Shown here: piece after piece, positions 50,501 through 63,700 of the stretch
Position numbering within the stretch: the first letter of the stretch is position 1
Layout: each line of letters begins with the position of its first letter
DNA from: Morinoia aosen
Taxonomy: Eukaryota > Arthropoda > Malacostraca > Amphipoda > Talitridae
DNA length: 64,000 nucleotides
Reading direction: 5' to 3'
Assembly (NCBI GenBank): GCA_030386875.1
Contig: CM059560.1
Span: forward strand, 45,240,757 to 45,304,756
Notes under the pieces: model-generated
What the model was told of the DNA's origin: nothing
Databases searched by the model: none
The model's input: only the letters and a program-made list of their open reading frames with translations
Made by a program: the position numbers and the translations under genes

Positions 50501-53500
50501 ATACCTTCTGTACTCCTTTGTGCGCTGTAGAGATACCTCGTGTACTCCTTTGTACGTTCTAGAGATATTTCCTGTACTCCTTTGTGCGCTGTAGAGATTC
50601 CTTCTGTACTCCTTTGTGCGCTGTAGAGATACCTTCTGTACTCCTTTGTGCGCTGTAGAGATACCTTCTTTACTCCTTTGTGCGCTGTAGAGATACCTTC
50701 TGTACTTCTTTGTGCGCTGTAGAGATACCTCGTGTACTCCTTTGTACGTTCTAGAGATATTTCCTGTACTCCTTTGTGCGCTGTAGAGATACCTTCTGTA
50801 CTCCTTTGTGCGCTGTAGAGATGCCTTCTGTACTCCTTTGCGCGCTGTAGAGATACCTTCTGTACTCCTTTGTACGCTGTAGAGATACCTTCTGTACTCC
50901 TTTGTGCGCTGTAGAGATACCTTCTGTACTCCTTTGTACGCTGTAGAGATACCTCGTGTACTCCTTTGTACGTTCTTGAGGTATTTCCTGTACTCCTTTG
51001 TGCGCTGTAGAGATACCTTCTGTACTCCTTTGTGCGCTGTAGAGATACCTTCTGTACTCCTTTGTGCGCTGTAGAGATACCTTCTGTACTCCTTTGTGCG
51101 CTGTAGAGATACCTTCTGTACTCCTTTGTACGCTGTAGAGATACCTTCTGTACTCCTTTGTGCGCTGTAGAGATACCTTCTGTACTCCTTTGTACGCTGT
51201 AGAGATACCTCGTGTACTCCTTTGTACGTTCTAGAGATATTTCCTGTACTCCTTTGTGCGCTGTAGAGATACCTTCTGTACTCCTTTGTGCGCTATAGAG
51301 ATACCTTCTGTACTCCTTTGTGCGCTGTAGAGATACCTTCTGTACTCCTTTGTACGCTGTAGAGATTCCTTCTGTACTCCTTTGTGCGCTGTAGAGATAC
51401 CTTCTGTACTCCTTTGTGCGCTGTAGAGATACCTTCTGTTCTCCTTTGTACGCTGTAGAGATACCTCGTGTACTCCTTTGTACGTTCTAGAGATATTTCC
51501 TGTACTCCTTTGTGCGCTGTAGAGATACCTTCTGTACTCCTCTGTGCGCTGTAGAGATACCTTCTGTACTCCTTTGTGCGCTGTAGAGATACCTTCTGTA
51601 CTACTTTGTACGCTGTAGAGATACCTTCTGTACTCCTTTGTGCGCTGTAGAGATACCTTCTGTACTCCTTTGTACGCTGTAGAGATACCTCGTGTACTCC
51701 TTTGTACGTTCTAGAGATATTTCCTGCACTCCTTTGTGCGCTGTAGAGATACCTTCTGTACTCCTTTGTGCGCTGTAGAGATACCTTCTGAACTCCTTTG
51801 TGCGCTGTAGAGATACCTTCTGTACTCCCTTGTACGCTGTAGAGAACCCTTCTGTACTCCTTTGTGCGCTGTAGAGATACCTTCTGTACTCCTTTGTACG
51901 CTGTAGAGATACCTCGTGTACTCCTTTGTACGTTCTAGAGATATTTCCTGTACTCCTCTGTGCGCTGTAGAGATACCTTCTGTACTCCTTTGTGCGCTGT
52001 AGAGATACCTTCTGTACTCCTTTGTACGCTGTAGAGATACCTTCTGTACTCCTTTGTGCGCTGTAGAGATACCTTCTGTACTCCTTTGTACGCCGTAGAG
52101 ATACCTCGTGTACTCCTTTGTACGTTCTAGAGATATTTCCTGTACTCCTTTGTGCGCTGTAGAGATACCTTCTGTACTCCTTTGTGCGCTGTAGAGATAC
52201 CTTCTGTACTCCTTTGTGCGCTGTTGAGATACCTTCTGTACTCCTTTGTGCGCTGTAGAGATACCTTCTGTACTCCTTTGTGCGCTGTAGAGATACCTTC
52301 TGTACTCCTTTGTGCGCTGTAGAGATACCTTCTGTACTCCTTTGTGCGCTGTAGAGATACCTTCTGTACTCCTTTGTACGCTGTAGAGATACCTCGTGTA
52401 CTCCTTTGTGCGCTGTAGAGATACCTTCTGTACTCCTTTGTGCGCTGTTGAGATACCTTCTGTACTCCTTTGTGCGCTGTAGAGATACCTTCTGTACTCC
52501 TTAGTGCGCTGTAGAGATACCTTCTGTACTCCTTTGTGCGCTGTAGAGATACCTTCTGTACTCCTTTGTGCGCTGTAGAGATACCTTCTGTACTCCTTTG
52601 TGCGCTGTAGAGATACCTCATGTACTCCTTTGTACGCTGTAGAGATACCTTCTGCACTCCTTTGTACGCTGTAGAGATACCTCGTGTACTCCTTTGTGCG
52701 CTGTAGAGATACCTTCTGTACTCCTTTGTACGCTGTAGAGATACCTCGTGTACTCCTTTGTACGTTCTAGAGATATTTCCTGTACTCCTTTGTGCGCTGT
52801 AGAGATACCTTCTGTGCTCCTTTGTGCGCTGTAGGGATACCTTCTGTACTCCTTTGTGCGCTGTAGAGATACCTTCTGTACTCCTTTGTGCGCTGTAGAG
52901 ATACCTTCTGTACTCCTTTGTGCGCTGTAGAGATACCTTCTGTACTCCTTTGTACGCTGTAGAGATACCTCGTGTACTCCTTTGTACGTTCTAGAGATAT
53001 TTCCTGTACTCCTTTGTGCGCTGTAGAGATACCTTCTGTACTCCTTTTTGCGCTGTAGAGATACCTTCTGTACTCCTTTGTGCGCTGTAGAGATACCTTC
53101 TGTACTCCTTTGTGCGCTGTAGAGATACCTTCTGTACTCCTTTGTGCGCTGTAGAGATACCTTCTGTACTCCTTTGTACGCTGTAGAGATACCTCGTGTA
53201 CTCCTTTGTACGTTCTAGAGATATTTCCTGTACTCCTTTGTGCGCTGTAGAGATACCTTCTGTACTCCTTTGTGCGCTGTAGAGATACCTTCTGTACTCC
53301 TTTGTGAGCTGTAGAGATACCTCGTGTACTCCTTTGTACGCTGTAGAGATACCTTCTGTACTCCTTTGTGCGCTGTAGAGATACCTTCTGTACTCCTTTG
53401 TGCGCTGTAGAGATACCTTCTGTACTCCTTTGTGCGCTGTAGAGATACCTTCTGTACTCTTTTGTGCGCTGTAGAGATACCTCGTGTACTCCTTTGTACG

Positions 53501-53857
53501 CTGTAGAGATACCTTCTGTACTCCTTTGTGCGCTGTAGAGATACCTTCTGTACTCCTTTGTGCGCTGTAGAGATACCTTCTGTACTCCTTTGTGCGCTGT
53601 AGAGATACCTTCTGTACTCCTTTGTGCGCTGTAGAGATACCTTCTGTACTCCTTTGTGCGCTGTAGAGATACCTCGTGTACTCCTTTGTACGTTCGAGAG
53701 ATATTTCCTGTACTCCTTTGTGCGCTGTAGAGATACCTTCTGTACTCCTTTGTGCGCTGTAGAGATACCTTCTGTACTCCTTTGTGCGCTGTAGAGATAC
53801 CTCGTGTACTCCTTTGTACGTTCTAGAGATATTTCCTGTACTCCTTTGTGCGCTGTA
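47600..53857 (+). repeat. Large segmental block, copy 1 of a 10143-bp-offset pair
   Basis: At least 6.25 kb is repeated at 57743-64000 with an offset of 10143 bp (317 monomers minus the one 31-bp monomer at 50141). Marks in order: GTTCTGGAG C (47773), GTTCTATAG C, GCGCAATAG, ACCGTCTG with CTGTACACC, TAAAGTTACC, TTTGACG, GATGCC, TTGAGGTATTTCC, GAGAACCC, CTTAGTGC, CTGTGCTCC, TAGGGATACC and GTTCGAGAG. The left edge lies between 47581 and 47613, where the partner has GATTCCTTCTGCAC. Confidence 0.93.
50141..50171 (+). repeat. 31-bp monomer, TTTGACG form
   Basis: A member of the five-copy family, inside copy 1 of the 10143-bp-offset block. It is the reason that offset is 1 bp short of 317 monomers. 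Confidence 0.92.
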
Positions 53858-56800
53858 GAGATACCTTCTGTACTCCTTTGTGCGCTGTAGAGATACCTTC
53901 TGTACTCCTTTGTACGCTGTAGAGATACCTCGTGTACTCCTTTGAACGTTCTAGAGATATTTCCTGTACTCCTTTGTGCGCTGTAGAGATACCTTCTGTT
54001 CTCCTTTGTGCGCTGTAGAGATACCTTCTGTACTCCTTTGTGCGCTGTAGAGATACCTTCTGTACTCCTTTGTGCGCTGTAGAGATACCTTCTGTACTCC
54101 TTTGTGCGCTGTAGAGATACCTTCTGTACTCCTTTGTGCGCTGTAGAGATACCTCGTGTACTCCTTTGTACGCTGTAGAGATACCTTATGTACTCCTTTG
54201 TACGCTGTAGAGATACCTCGTGTACTCCTTTGTGCGCTTTAGAGATACCTTCTGTACTCCTATGTACGCTGTAGAGATACCTCGTGTACTCCTTTGTACG
54301 TTCTAGAGATATTTCCTGAACTCCTTTGTGCGCTGTAGAGATTCCTTCTGTACTCCTTTGTGCGCTCTAGAGATACCTTCTGTACTCCTTTGTGCGCTGT
54401 AGAGATACCTTCTGTACTCCTTTGTGCGCTGTAGAGATACATTCTGTACTCCTTTGTGCGCTGTAGAGATACCTTCTGTACTCCTTTGTGCGCTGTAGAG
54501 ATACCTTCTGTACTCCTTTGTGCGCTGTAGAGATACCTTCTGTACTCCTTTGGGCGCTGTAGAGATACCTTCTGTACTCCTTTGTGCGCTGTAGAGATAC
54601 CTCGTGCACTCCTTTGTACGCTGTAGAGATACCTTCTGTACTCCTTTGTGCGCTGTAGAGATACCTTCTGTACTCCTTTGTGCGCTGTAGAGATACCTTC
54701 TGTACTCCTTTGTGCACTGTAGAGATACCTCGTGTACTCCTATGTACGTTCTAGAGATATTTCCTGTACTCCTTTGTGCGCTGTAGAGATACCTTCTGTA
54801 CTCCTTCGTGCGCTGTAGAGATACCTTAGGTACTCCTTTGTGCGCTGTAGAGATACCTTCTGTACTCCTTTGTGCGCTGTAGAGATACCTTCTGTACTCC
54901 TTTGTGCGCTGTAGAGATACCTTCTGTACTCCTTTGTACGCTGTAGAGATACCTCGTGTACTCCTTTGTGCGCTGTAGAGATACCTTCTGTACTCCTTTG
55001 TGCGCTGTTGAGATACCTTCTGTACTCCTTTGTGCGCTGTAGAGATACCTTCTGTACTCCTTAGTGCGCTGTAGAGATACCTTCTGTACTCCTTTGTGCG
55101 CTGTAGAGATACCTTCTGTACTCCTTTGTGCGCTGTAGAGATACCTTCTGTACTCCTTTGTGCGCTGTAGAGATACCTCATGTACTCCTTTGTACGCTGT
55201 AGAGATACCTTCTGCACTCCTTTGTACGCTGTAGAGATACCTCGTGTACTCCTTTGTGCGCTGTAGAGATACCTTCTGTACTCCTTTGTACGCTGTAGAG
55301 ATACCTCGTGTACTCCTTTGTACGTTCTAGAGATATTTCCTGTACTCCTTTGTGCGCTGTAGAGATACCTTCTGTACTCCTTTGTGCGCTGTAAGGATAC
55401 CTTCTGTACTCCTTTGCGCGCTGTAGAGATACCTTCTGTACTCCTTTGTGCGCTGTAGAGATACCTTCTGTACTCCTTTGTGCGCTGTAGAGATACCTTC
55501 TGTACTCCTTTGTACGCTGTAGAGATACCTCGTGTACTCCTTTGTACGTTCTAGAGATATTTCCTGTACTCCTTTGTGCGCTGTAGAGATACCTTCTGTA
55601 CTCCTTTGTGCGCTGTAGAGATACCTTCTGTACTCCTTTGTGCGCTGTAGAGATACCTTCTGTACTCCTTTGTGCGCTGTAGAGATACCTTCTGTACTCC
55701 TTTGTGCGCTGTAGAGATACCTTCTGTACTCCTTTGTACGCTGTAGAGATACCTCGTGTACTCCTTTGTACGTTCTAGAGATATTTTCTGTACTCCTTTG
55801 TGCGCTGTAGAGATACCTTCTGTACTCCTTTGTGCGCTGTAGAGATACCTTCTGTACTCCTTTGTGCGCTGTAGAGATACCTCGTGTACTCCTTTGTACG
55901 CTGTAGAGATACCTTCTGTACTCCTTTGTGCGCTGTAGAGATACCTTCTGTACTCCTTTGTGCGCTGTAGAGATACCTTCTGTACTCCTTTGTGCGCTGT
56001 AGAGATACCTTCTGTACTCTTTTGTGCGCTGTAGAGATACCTCGTGTACTCCTTTGTACGCTGTAGAGATACCTTCTGTACTCCTTTGTGCGCTGTAGAG
56101 ATACCTTCTGTACTCCTTTGTGCGCTGTAGAGATACCTTCTGTACTCCTTTGTGCGCTGTAGAGATACCTTCTGTACTCCTTTGTGCGCTGTAGAGATAC
56201 CTTCTGTACTCCTTTGTGCGCTGTAGAGATACCTCGTGTACTCCTTTGTACGTTCGAGAGATATTTCCTGTACTCCTTTGTGCGCTGTAGAGATACCTTC
56301 TGTACTCCTTTGTGCGCTGTAGAGATACCTTCTGTACTCCTTTGTGCGCTGTAGAGATACCTCGTGTACTCCTTTGTACGTTCTAGAGATATTTCCTGTA
56401 CTCCTTTGTGCGCTGTAGAGATACCTTCTGTACTCCTTTGTGCGCTGTAGAGATACCTTCTGTACTCCTTTGTACGCTGTAGAGATACCTCGTGTACTCC
56501 TTTGAACGTTCTAGAGATATTTCCTGTACTCCTTTGTGCGCTGTAGAGATACCTTCTGTTCTCCTTTGTGCGCTGTAGAGATACCTTCTGTACTCCTTTG
56601 TGCGCTGTAGAGATACCTTCTGTACTCCTTTGTGCGCTGTAGAGATACCTTCTGTACTCCTTTGTGCGCTGTAGAGATACCTTCTGTACTCCTTTGTGCG
56701 CTGTAGAGATACCTCGTGTACTCCTTTGTACGCTGTAGAGATACCTTATGTACTCCTTTGTACGCTGTAGAGATACCTCGTGTACTCCTTTGTGCGCTTT

Positions 56801-57190
56801 AGAGATACCTTCTGTACTCCTATGTACGCTGTAGAGATACCTCGTGTACTCCTTTGTACGTTCTAGAGATATTTCCTGAACTCCTTTGTGCGCTGTAGAG
56901 ATTCCTTCTGTACTCCTTTGTGCGCTCTAGAGATACCTTCTGTACTCCTTTGTGCGCTGTAGAGATACCTTCTGTACTCCTTTGTGCGCTGTAGAGATAC
57001 ATTCTGTACTCCTTTGTGCGCTGTAGAGATACCTTCTGTACTCCTTTGTGCGCTGTAGAGATACCTTCTGTACTCCTTTGTGCGCTGTAGAGATACCTTC
57101 TGTACTCCTTTGGGCGCTGTAGAGATACCTTCTGTACTCCTTTGTGCGCTGTAGAGATACCTCGTGTACTCCTTTGTACGCTGTAGAGAT
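52273..57190 (+). repeat. 2560-bp tandem duplication (80 monomers)
   Basis: Marks 2560 bp apart are CTTAGTGC (52501/55061), CTCATG type B, CTGCACTCC, GTTCGAGAG C (53692/56252), TTTGAACGTTC (53948/56508), CTTATGTAC, GCTTTAGAG, CTATGTACG (54262/56822), GCTCTAGAG and TTTGGGCG (54549/57109). The left edge is near 54833, where ACCTTAGGTAC marks the seam. The right copy stops matching near 57190, about 200 bp before a full unit. Confidence 0.9.
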
Positions 57191-57742
57191 ACCTTCTGTA
57201 CTCCTTTGTACGCTGTAGAGATACCTCGTGTACTCCTTTGTACGCTGTAGAGATACCTTCTGTACTCCTTTGTACGCTGTAGAGATACCTCGTGTACTCC
57301 TTTGTGCGCTGTAGAGATACCTTCTGTACTCCTTTGTGCGCTGTAGAGATACCTTCTGTACTCCTTTGTGCGCTGTAGAGATACCTTCTGTACTCCTTTT
57401 TGCGCTGTAGAGATACCTTCTGTACTCTTTTGTACGCTGTAGAGATACCTTCTGTACTCCTTTGTGCGCTGTAGAGATTCCTTCTGTACTCCTTTGTACG
57501 CTGTAGAGATACCTTCTGTACTCCTTTGTACGCTGTAGAGATACCTCGTGTACTCCTTTGTACGTTCTAGAGATATTTCCTGTACTCCCTTGTGCGCTGT
57601 AGAGATACCTTCTGTACTCCTTTGTGCGCTGTAGAGATACCTTCTGTACTCCTTTGTACGCTGTAGAGATACCTCGTGTACTCCTTTGTACGTTCTAGAG
57701 ATATTTCCTGTACTCCTTTGTGCGCTGTAGAGATTCCTTCTG
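57191..57742 (+). repeat. Seam between the 2560-bp pair and the second large block
   Basis: A short stretch where B and A alternate (B near 57150, 57214 and 57278), followed by a fragment with CTTTTTGCG, GATTCC and a C at 57692 followed by GATTCCTTCTGCAC. That last pair also occurs near 45726-45790, so the seam is built from several sources. Confidence 0.7.
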
Positions 57743-60700
57743 CACTCCTTTGTGCGCTGTAGAGATACCTTCTGTACTCCTTTGTACGCTGTAGAGATAC
57801 CTTCTGTACTCCTTTGTGCGCTGTAGAGATACCTTCTGTACTCCTTTGTGCGCTGTAGAGATACCTTCTGTACTTCTTTGTACGCTGTAGAGATACCTCG
57901 TGTACTCCTTTGTACGTTCTGGAGATATTTCCTGTACTCCTTTGTGCGCTGTAGAGATACCTTCTGTACTCCTTTGTGCGCTGTAGAGATACCTTCTGTA
58001 CTCCTTTGTGCGCTGTAGAGATACCTTCTGTACTCCTTTGTACGCTGTAGAGATACCTTCTGTACTCCTTTGTGCGCTGTAGAGATACCTTCTGTACTCC
58101 TTTGTACGCTGTAGAGATACCTCGTGTACTCCTTTGTACGTTCTATAGATATTTCCTGTACTCCTTTGTGCGCTGTAGAGATACCTTCTGCACTCCTTTG
58201 TGCGCTGTGGAGATACCTTCTGTACTCCTTTGTGCGCTGTAGAGATACCTTCTGTACTCCTTTGTACGCTGTAGAGATACCTTCTGTACTCCTTTGTGCG
58301 CTGTAGAGATACCTTCTGTACTCCTTTGTACGCTGTAGAGATACCTCGTGTACTCCTTTGTGCGCTGTAGAGATACCTTCTGTACTCCTTTGTACGCTGT
58401 AGAGATACCTCGTGTACTCCTTTGTACGTTCTAGAGATATTTCCTGTACTCCTTTGTGCGCTGTAGAGATACCTTCTGTACTCCTTTGTGCGCTGTAAAG
58501 ATACCTTCTGTACTCCTTTGTGCGCTGTAGAGATACCTTCTGTACTCCTTTGTACGCTGTAAAGATACCTTCTGTACTCCTTTGTGCGCTGTAGAGATAC
58601 CTTCTGTACTCCTTTGTACGCTGTAGAGATACCTTCTGTACTCCTTTGTACGCTGTAGAGATACCTCGTGTACTCCTTTGTACGTTCTAGAGATATTTCC
58701 TGTACTCCTTTGTGCGCTGTAGAGATACCTTCTGTTCTCCTTTGTGCGCAATAGAGATACCTTCTGTACTCCTTTTTGCGCTGTAGAGATACCTTCTGTA
58801 CTCTTTTGTACGCTGTAGAGATACCTTCTGTACTCCTTTGTGCGCTGTAGAGATTCCTTCTGTACTCCTTTGTACGCTGTAGAGATACCTTCTGTACTCC
58901 TTTGTACGCTGAAGAGATACCTCGTGTACTCCTTTGTACGTTCTAGAGATATTTCCTGTACTCCCTTGTGCGCTGTAGAGATACCTTCTGTACTCCTTTG
59001 TGCGCTGTAGAGATACCTTCTGTACTCCTTTGTACGCTGTAGAGATACCTTCTGTACTCCTTTGTGCGCTGTAGAGATACCTTCTGTACTCTTTTGTGCG
59101 CTGTAGAGATACCTTCTGTACTCCTTTGTACGCTGTAGAGATACCTCGTGTACTCCTTTGTACGTTCTAGAGATATTTCCTGTACTCCTTTGTGCGCTGT
59201 AGAGATACCTTTTGTACTCCTTTGTGCGCTGTAGAGATACCTTCTGTACTCCTTTGTGCGCTGTAGAGATACCTTCTGTACTCCTTTGTACGCTGTAGAG
59301 ATACCTTCTGTACTCCTTTGTGCGCTGTAGAGATACCTTCTGTACTCCTTTGTACGCTGTAGAGATACCTCGTGTACTCCTTTGTACGTTCTAGAGATAT
59401 TTCCTGTACTCCTTTGTGCGCTGTAGAGATACCTTCTGTACTCCTTTGTGCGCTGTAGAGATACCGTCTGTACACCTTTGTGCGCTGTAGAGATACTTTC
59501 TGTACTCCTTTGTACGCTGTAGAGATACCTTCTGTACTCCTTTGTGCGCTGTAGAGATACCTTCTGTACTCCTTTGTACGCTGTAGAGACACCTCGTGTA
59601 CTCCTTTGTACGTTCTAGAGATATTTCCTGTACTCCTTTGTGCGCTGTAGAGATACTTTCTGTACTCCTTTGTGCGCTGTAGAGATACCTTCTGTACTCC
59701 TTTGTGCGCTGTAGAGATACCTTCTGTACTCCTTTGTGCGCTGTAGAGATACCTTCTGTACTCCTTTGTACGCTGTAGAGATACCTTCTGTACTCCTTTG
59801 TGCGCTGTGGAGATACCTTCTGTATTCCTTTGTACGCTGTAGAGATACCTCGTGTACTCCTTTGTACGTTCTAGAGATATTTCCTGTACTCCTTTGTGCG
59901 CTGTAAAGTTACCTTCTGTACTCCTTTGTGCGCTGTAGAGATACCTTCTGTACTCCTTTGTGCGCTGTAGAGATACCTTCTGTACTCCTTTGTACGCTGT
60001 AGAGATACCTTCTGTACTCCTTTGTGCGCTGTAGAGATACCTTCTGTACTCCTTTGTGCGCTGTAGAGATACCTTCTGTACTCCTTTGTACGCTGTAGAG
60101 ATACCTCGTGTACTCCTTTGTACGTTCTAGAGATATTTCCTGTACTCCTTTGTGCGCTGTAGAGATACCTTCTGTACTCCTTTGTGCGCTGTAGAGATAC
60201 CTTCTGTACTCCTTTGTGCGCTGTAGAGATACCTTCTGTACTCCTTTGTACGCTGTAGAGATACCTTCTGTACTCCTTTGTGCGCTGTAGAGATACCTTC
60301 TGTACTCCTTTGACGCTGTAGAGATACCTTCTGTACTCCTTTGTACGCTGTAGAGATACTTCGTGTACTCCTTTTTACGTTCTAGAGATATTTCCTGTAC
60401 TCCTTTGTGCGCTGTAGAGATACCTTCTGTACTCCTTTGTGCGCTGTAGAGATACCTTTTGTACTCCTTTGTGCGCTGTAGAGATACCTTCTGTACTCCT
60501 TTGTGCGCTGTAGAGATACCTTCTGTACTCCTTTGTGCGCTGTAGAGATACCTCGTGTACTCCTTTGTACGCTGTAGAGATACCTTCTGTACTCCTTTGT
60601 GCGCTGTAGAGATACCTTCTGTACTCCTTTGAACGCTGTAGAGATACCTTCTGTACTCCTTTGTGCGCTGTAGAGATACCTCGTGTACTCCTTTGTACGT

Positions 60701-63700
60701 TCTAGAGATATTTCCTGTACTCCTTTGTGCGCTGTAGAGATTCCTTCTGTACTCCTTTGTGCGCTGTAGAGATACCTTCTGTACTCCTTTGTGCGCTGTA
60801 GAGATACCTTCTTTACTCCTTTGTGCGCTGTAGAGATACCTTCTGTACTTCTTTGTGCGCTGTAGAGATACCTCGTGTACTCCTTTGTACGTTCTAGAGA
60901 TATTTCCTGTACTCCTTTGTGCGCTGTAGAGATACCTTCTGTACTCCTTTGTGCGCTGTAGAGATGCCTTCTGTACTCCTTTGCGCGCTGTAGAGATACC
61001 TTCTGTACTCCTTTGTACGCTGTAGAGATACCTTCTGTACTCCTTTGTGCGCTGTAGAGATACCTTCTGTACTCCTTTGTACGCTGTAGAGATACCTCGT
61101 GTACTCCTTTGTACGTTCTTGAGGTATTTCCTGTACTCCTTTGTGCGCTGTAGAGATACCTTCTGTACTCCTTTGTGCGCTGTAGAGATACCTTCTGTAC
61201 TCCTTTGTGCGCTGTAGAGATACCTTCTGTACTCCTTTGTGCGCTGTAGAGATACCTTCTGTACTCCTTTGTACGCTGTAGAGATACCTTCTGTACTCCT
61301 TTGTGCGCTGTAGAGATACCTTCTGTACTCCTTTGTACGCTGTAGAGATACCTCGTGTACTCCTTTGTACGTTCTAGAGATATTTCCTGTACTCCTTTGT
61401 GCGCTGTAGAGATACCTTCTGTACTCCTTTGTGCGCTATAGAGATACCTTCTGTACTCCTTTGTGCGCTGTAGAGATACCTTCTGTACTCCTTTGTACGC
61501 TGTAGAGATTCCTTCTGTACTCCTTTGTGCGCTGTAGAGATACCTTCTGTACTCCTTTGTGCGCTGTAGAGATACCTTCTGTTCTCCTTTGTACGCTGTA
61601 GAGATACCTCGTGTACTCCTTTGTACGTTCTAGAGATATTTCCTGTACTCCTTTGTGCGCTGTAGAGATACCTTCTGTACTCCTCTGTGCGCTGTAGAGA
61701 TACCTTCTGTACTCCTTTGTGCGCTGTAGAGATACCTTCTGTACTACTTTGTACGCTGTAGAGATACCTTCTGTACTCCTTTGTGCGCTGTAGAGATACC
61801 TTCTGTACTCCTTTGTACGCTGTAGAGATACCTCGTGTACTCCTTTGTACGTTCTAGAGATATTTCCTGCACTCCTTTGTGCGCTGTAGAGATACCTTCT
61901 GTACTCCTTTGTGCGCTGTAGAGATACCTTCTGAACTCCTTTGTGCGCTGTAGAGATACCTTCTGTACTCCCTTGTACGCTGTAGAGAACCCTTCTGTAC
62001 TCCTTTGTGCGCTGTAGAGATACCTTCTGTACTCCTTTGTACGCTGTAGAGATACCTCGTGTACTCCTTTGTACGTTCTAGAGATATTTCCTGTACTCCT
62101 CTGTGCGCTGTAGAGATACCTTCTGTACTCCTTTGTGCGCTGTAGAGATACCTTCTGTACTCCTTTGTACGCTGTAGAGATACCTTCTGTACTCCTTTGT
62201 GCGCTGTAGAGATACCTTCTGTACTCCTTTGTACGCCGTAGAGATACCTCGTGTACTCCTTTGTACGTTCTAGAGATATTTCCTGTACTCCTTTGTGCGC
62301 TGTAGAGATACCTTCTGTACTCCTTTGTGCGCTGTAGAGATACCTTCTGTACTCCTTTGTGCGCTGTTGAGATACCTTCTGTACTCCTTTGTGCGCTGTA
62401 GAGATACCTTCTGTACTCCTTTGTGCGCTGTAGAGATACCTTCTGTACTCCTTTGTGCGCTGTAGAGATACCTTCTGTACTCCTTTGTGCGCTGTAGAGA
62501 TACCTTCTGTACTCCTTTGTACGCTGTAGAGATACCTCGTGTACTCCTTTGTGCGCTGTAGAGATACCTTCTGTACTCCTTTGTGCGCTGTTGAGATACC
62601 TTCTGTACTCCTTTGTGCGCTGTAGAGATACCTTCTGTACTCCTTAGTGCGCTGTAGAGATACCTTCTGTACTCCTTTGTGCGCTGTAGAGATACCTTCT
62701 GTACTCCTTTGTGCGCTGTAGAGATACCTTCTGTACTCCTTTGTGCGCTGTAGAGATACCTCATGTACTCCTTTGTACGCTGTAGAGATACCTTCTGCAC
62801 TCCTTTGTACGCTGTAGAGATACCTCGTGTACTCCTTTGTGCGCTGTAGAGATACCTTCTGTACTCCTTTGTACGCTGTAGAGATACCTCGTGTACTCCT
62901 TTGTACGTTCTAGAGATATTTCCTGTACTCCTTTGTGCGCTGTAGAGATACCTTCTGTGCTCCTTTGTGCGCTGTAGGGATACCTTCTGTACTCCTTTGT
63001 GCGCTGTAGAGATACCTTCTGTACTCCTTTGTGCGCTGTAGAGATACCTTCTGTACTCCTTTGTGCGCTGTAGAGATACCTTCTGTACTCCTTTGTACGC
63101 TGTAGAGATACCTCGTGTACTCCTTTGTACGTTCTAGAGATATTTCCTGTACTCCTTTGTGCGCTGTAGAGATACCTTCTGTACTCCTTTTTGCGCTGTA
63201 GAGATACCTTCTGTACTCCTTTGTGCGCTGTAGAGATACCTTCTGTACTCCTTTGTGCGCTGTAGAGATACCTTCTGTACTCCTTTGTGCGCTGTAGAGA
63301 TACCTTCTGTACTCCTTTGTACGCTGTAGAGATACCTCGTGTACTCCTTTGTACGTTCTAGAGATATTTCCTGTACTCCTTTGTGCGCTGTAGAGATACC
63401 TTCTGTACTCCTTTGTGCGCTGTAGAGATACCTTCTGTACTCCTTTGTGAGCTGTAGAGATACCTCGTGTACTCCTTTGTACGCTGTAGAGATACCTTCT
63501 GTACTCCTTTGTGCGCTGTAGAGATACCTTCTGTACTCCTTTGTGCGCTGTAGAGATACCTTCTGTACTCCTTTGTGCGCTGTAGAGATACCTTCTGTAC
63601 TCTTTTGTGCGCTGTAGAGATACCTCGTGTACTCCTTTGTACGCTGTAGAGATACCTTCTGTACTCCTTTGTGCGCTGTAGAGATACCTTCTGTACTCCT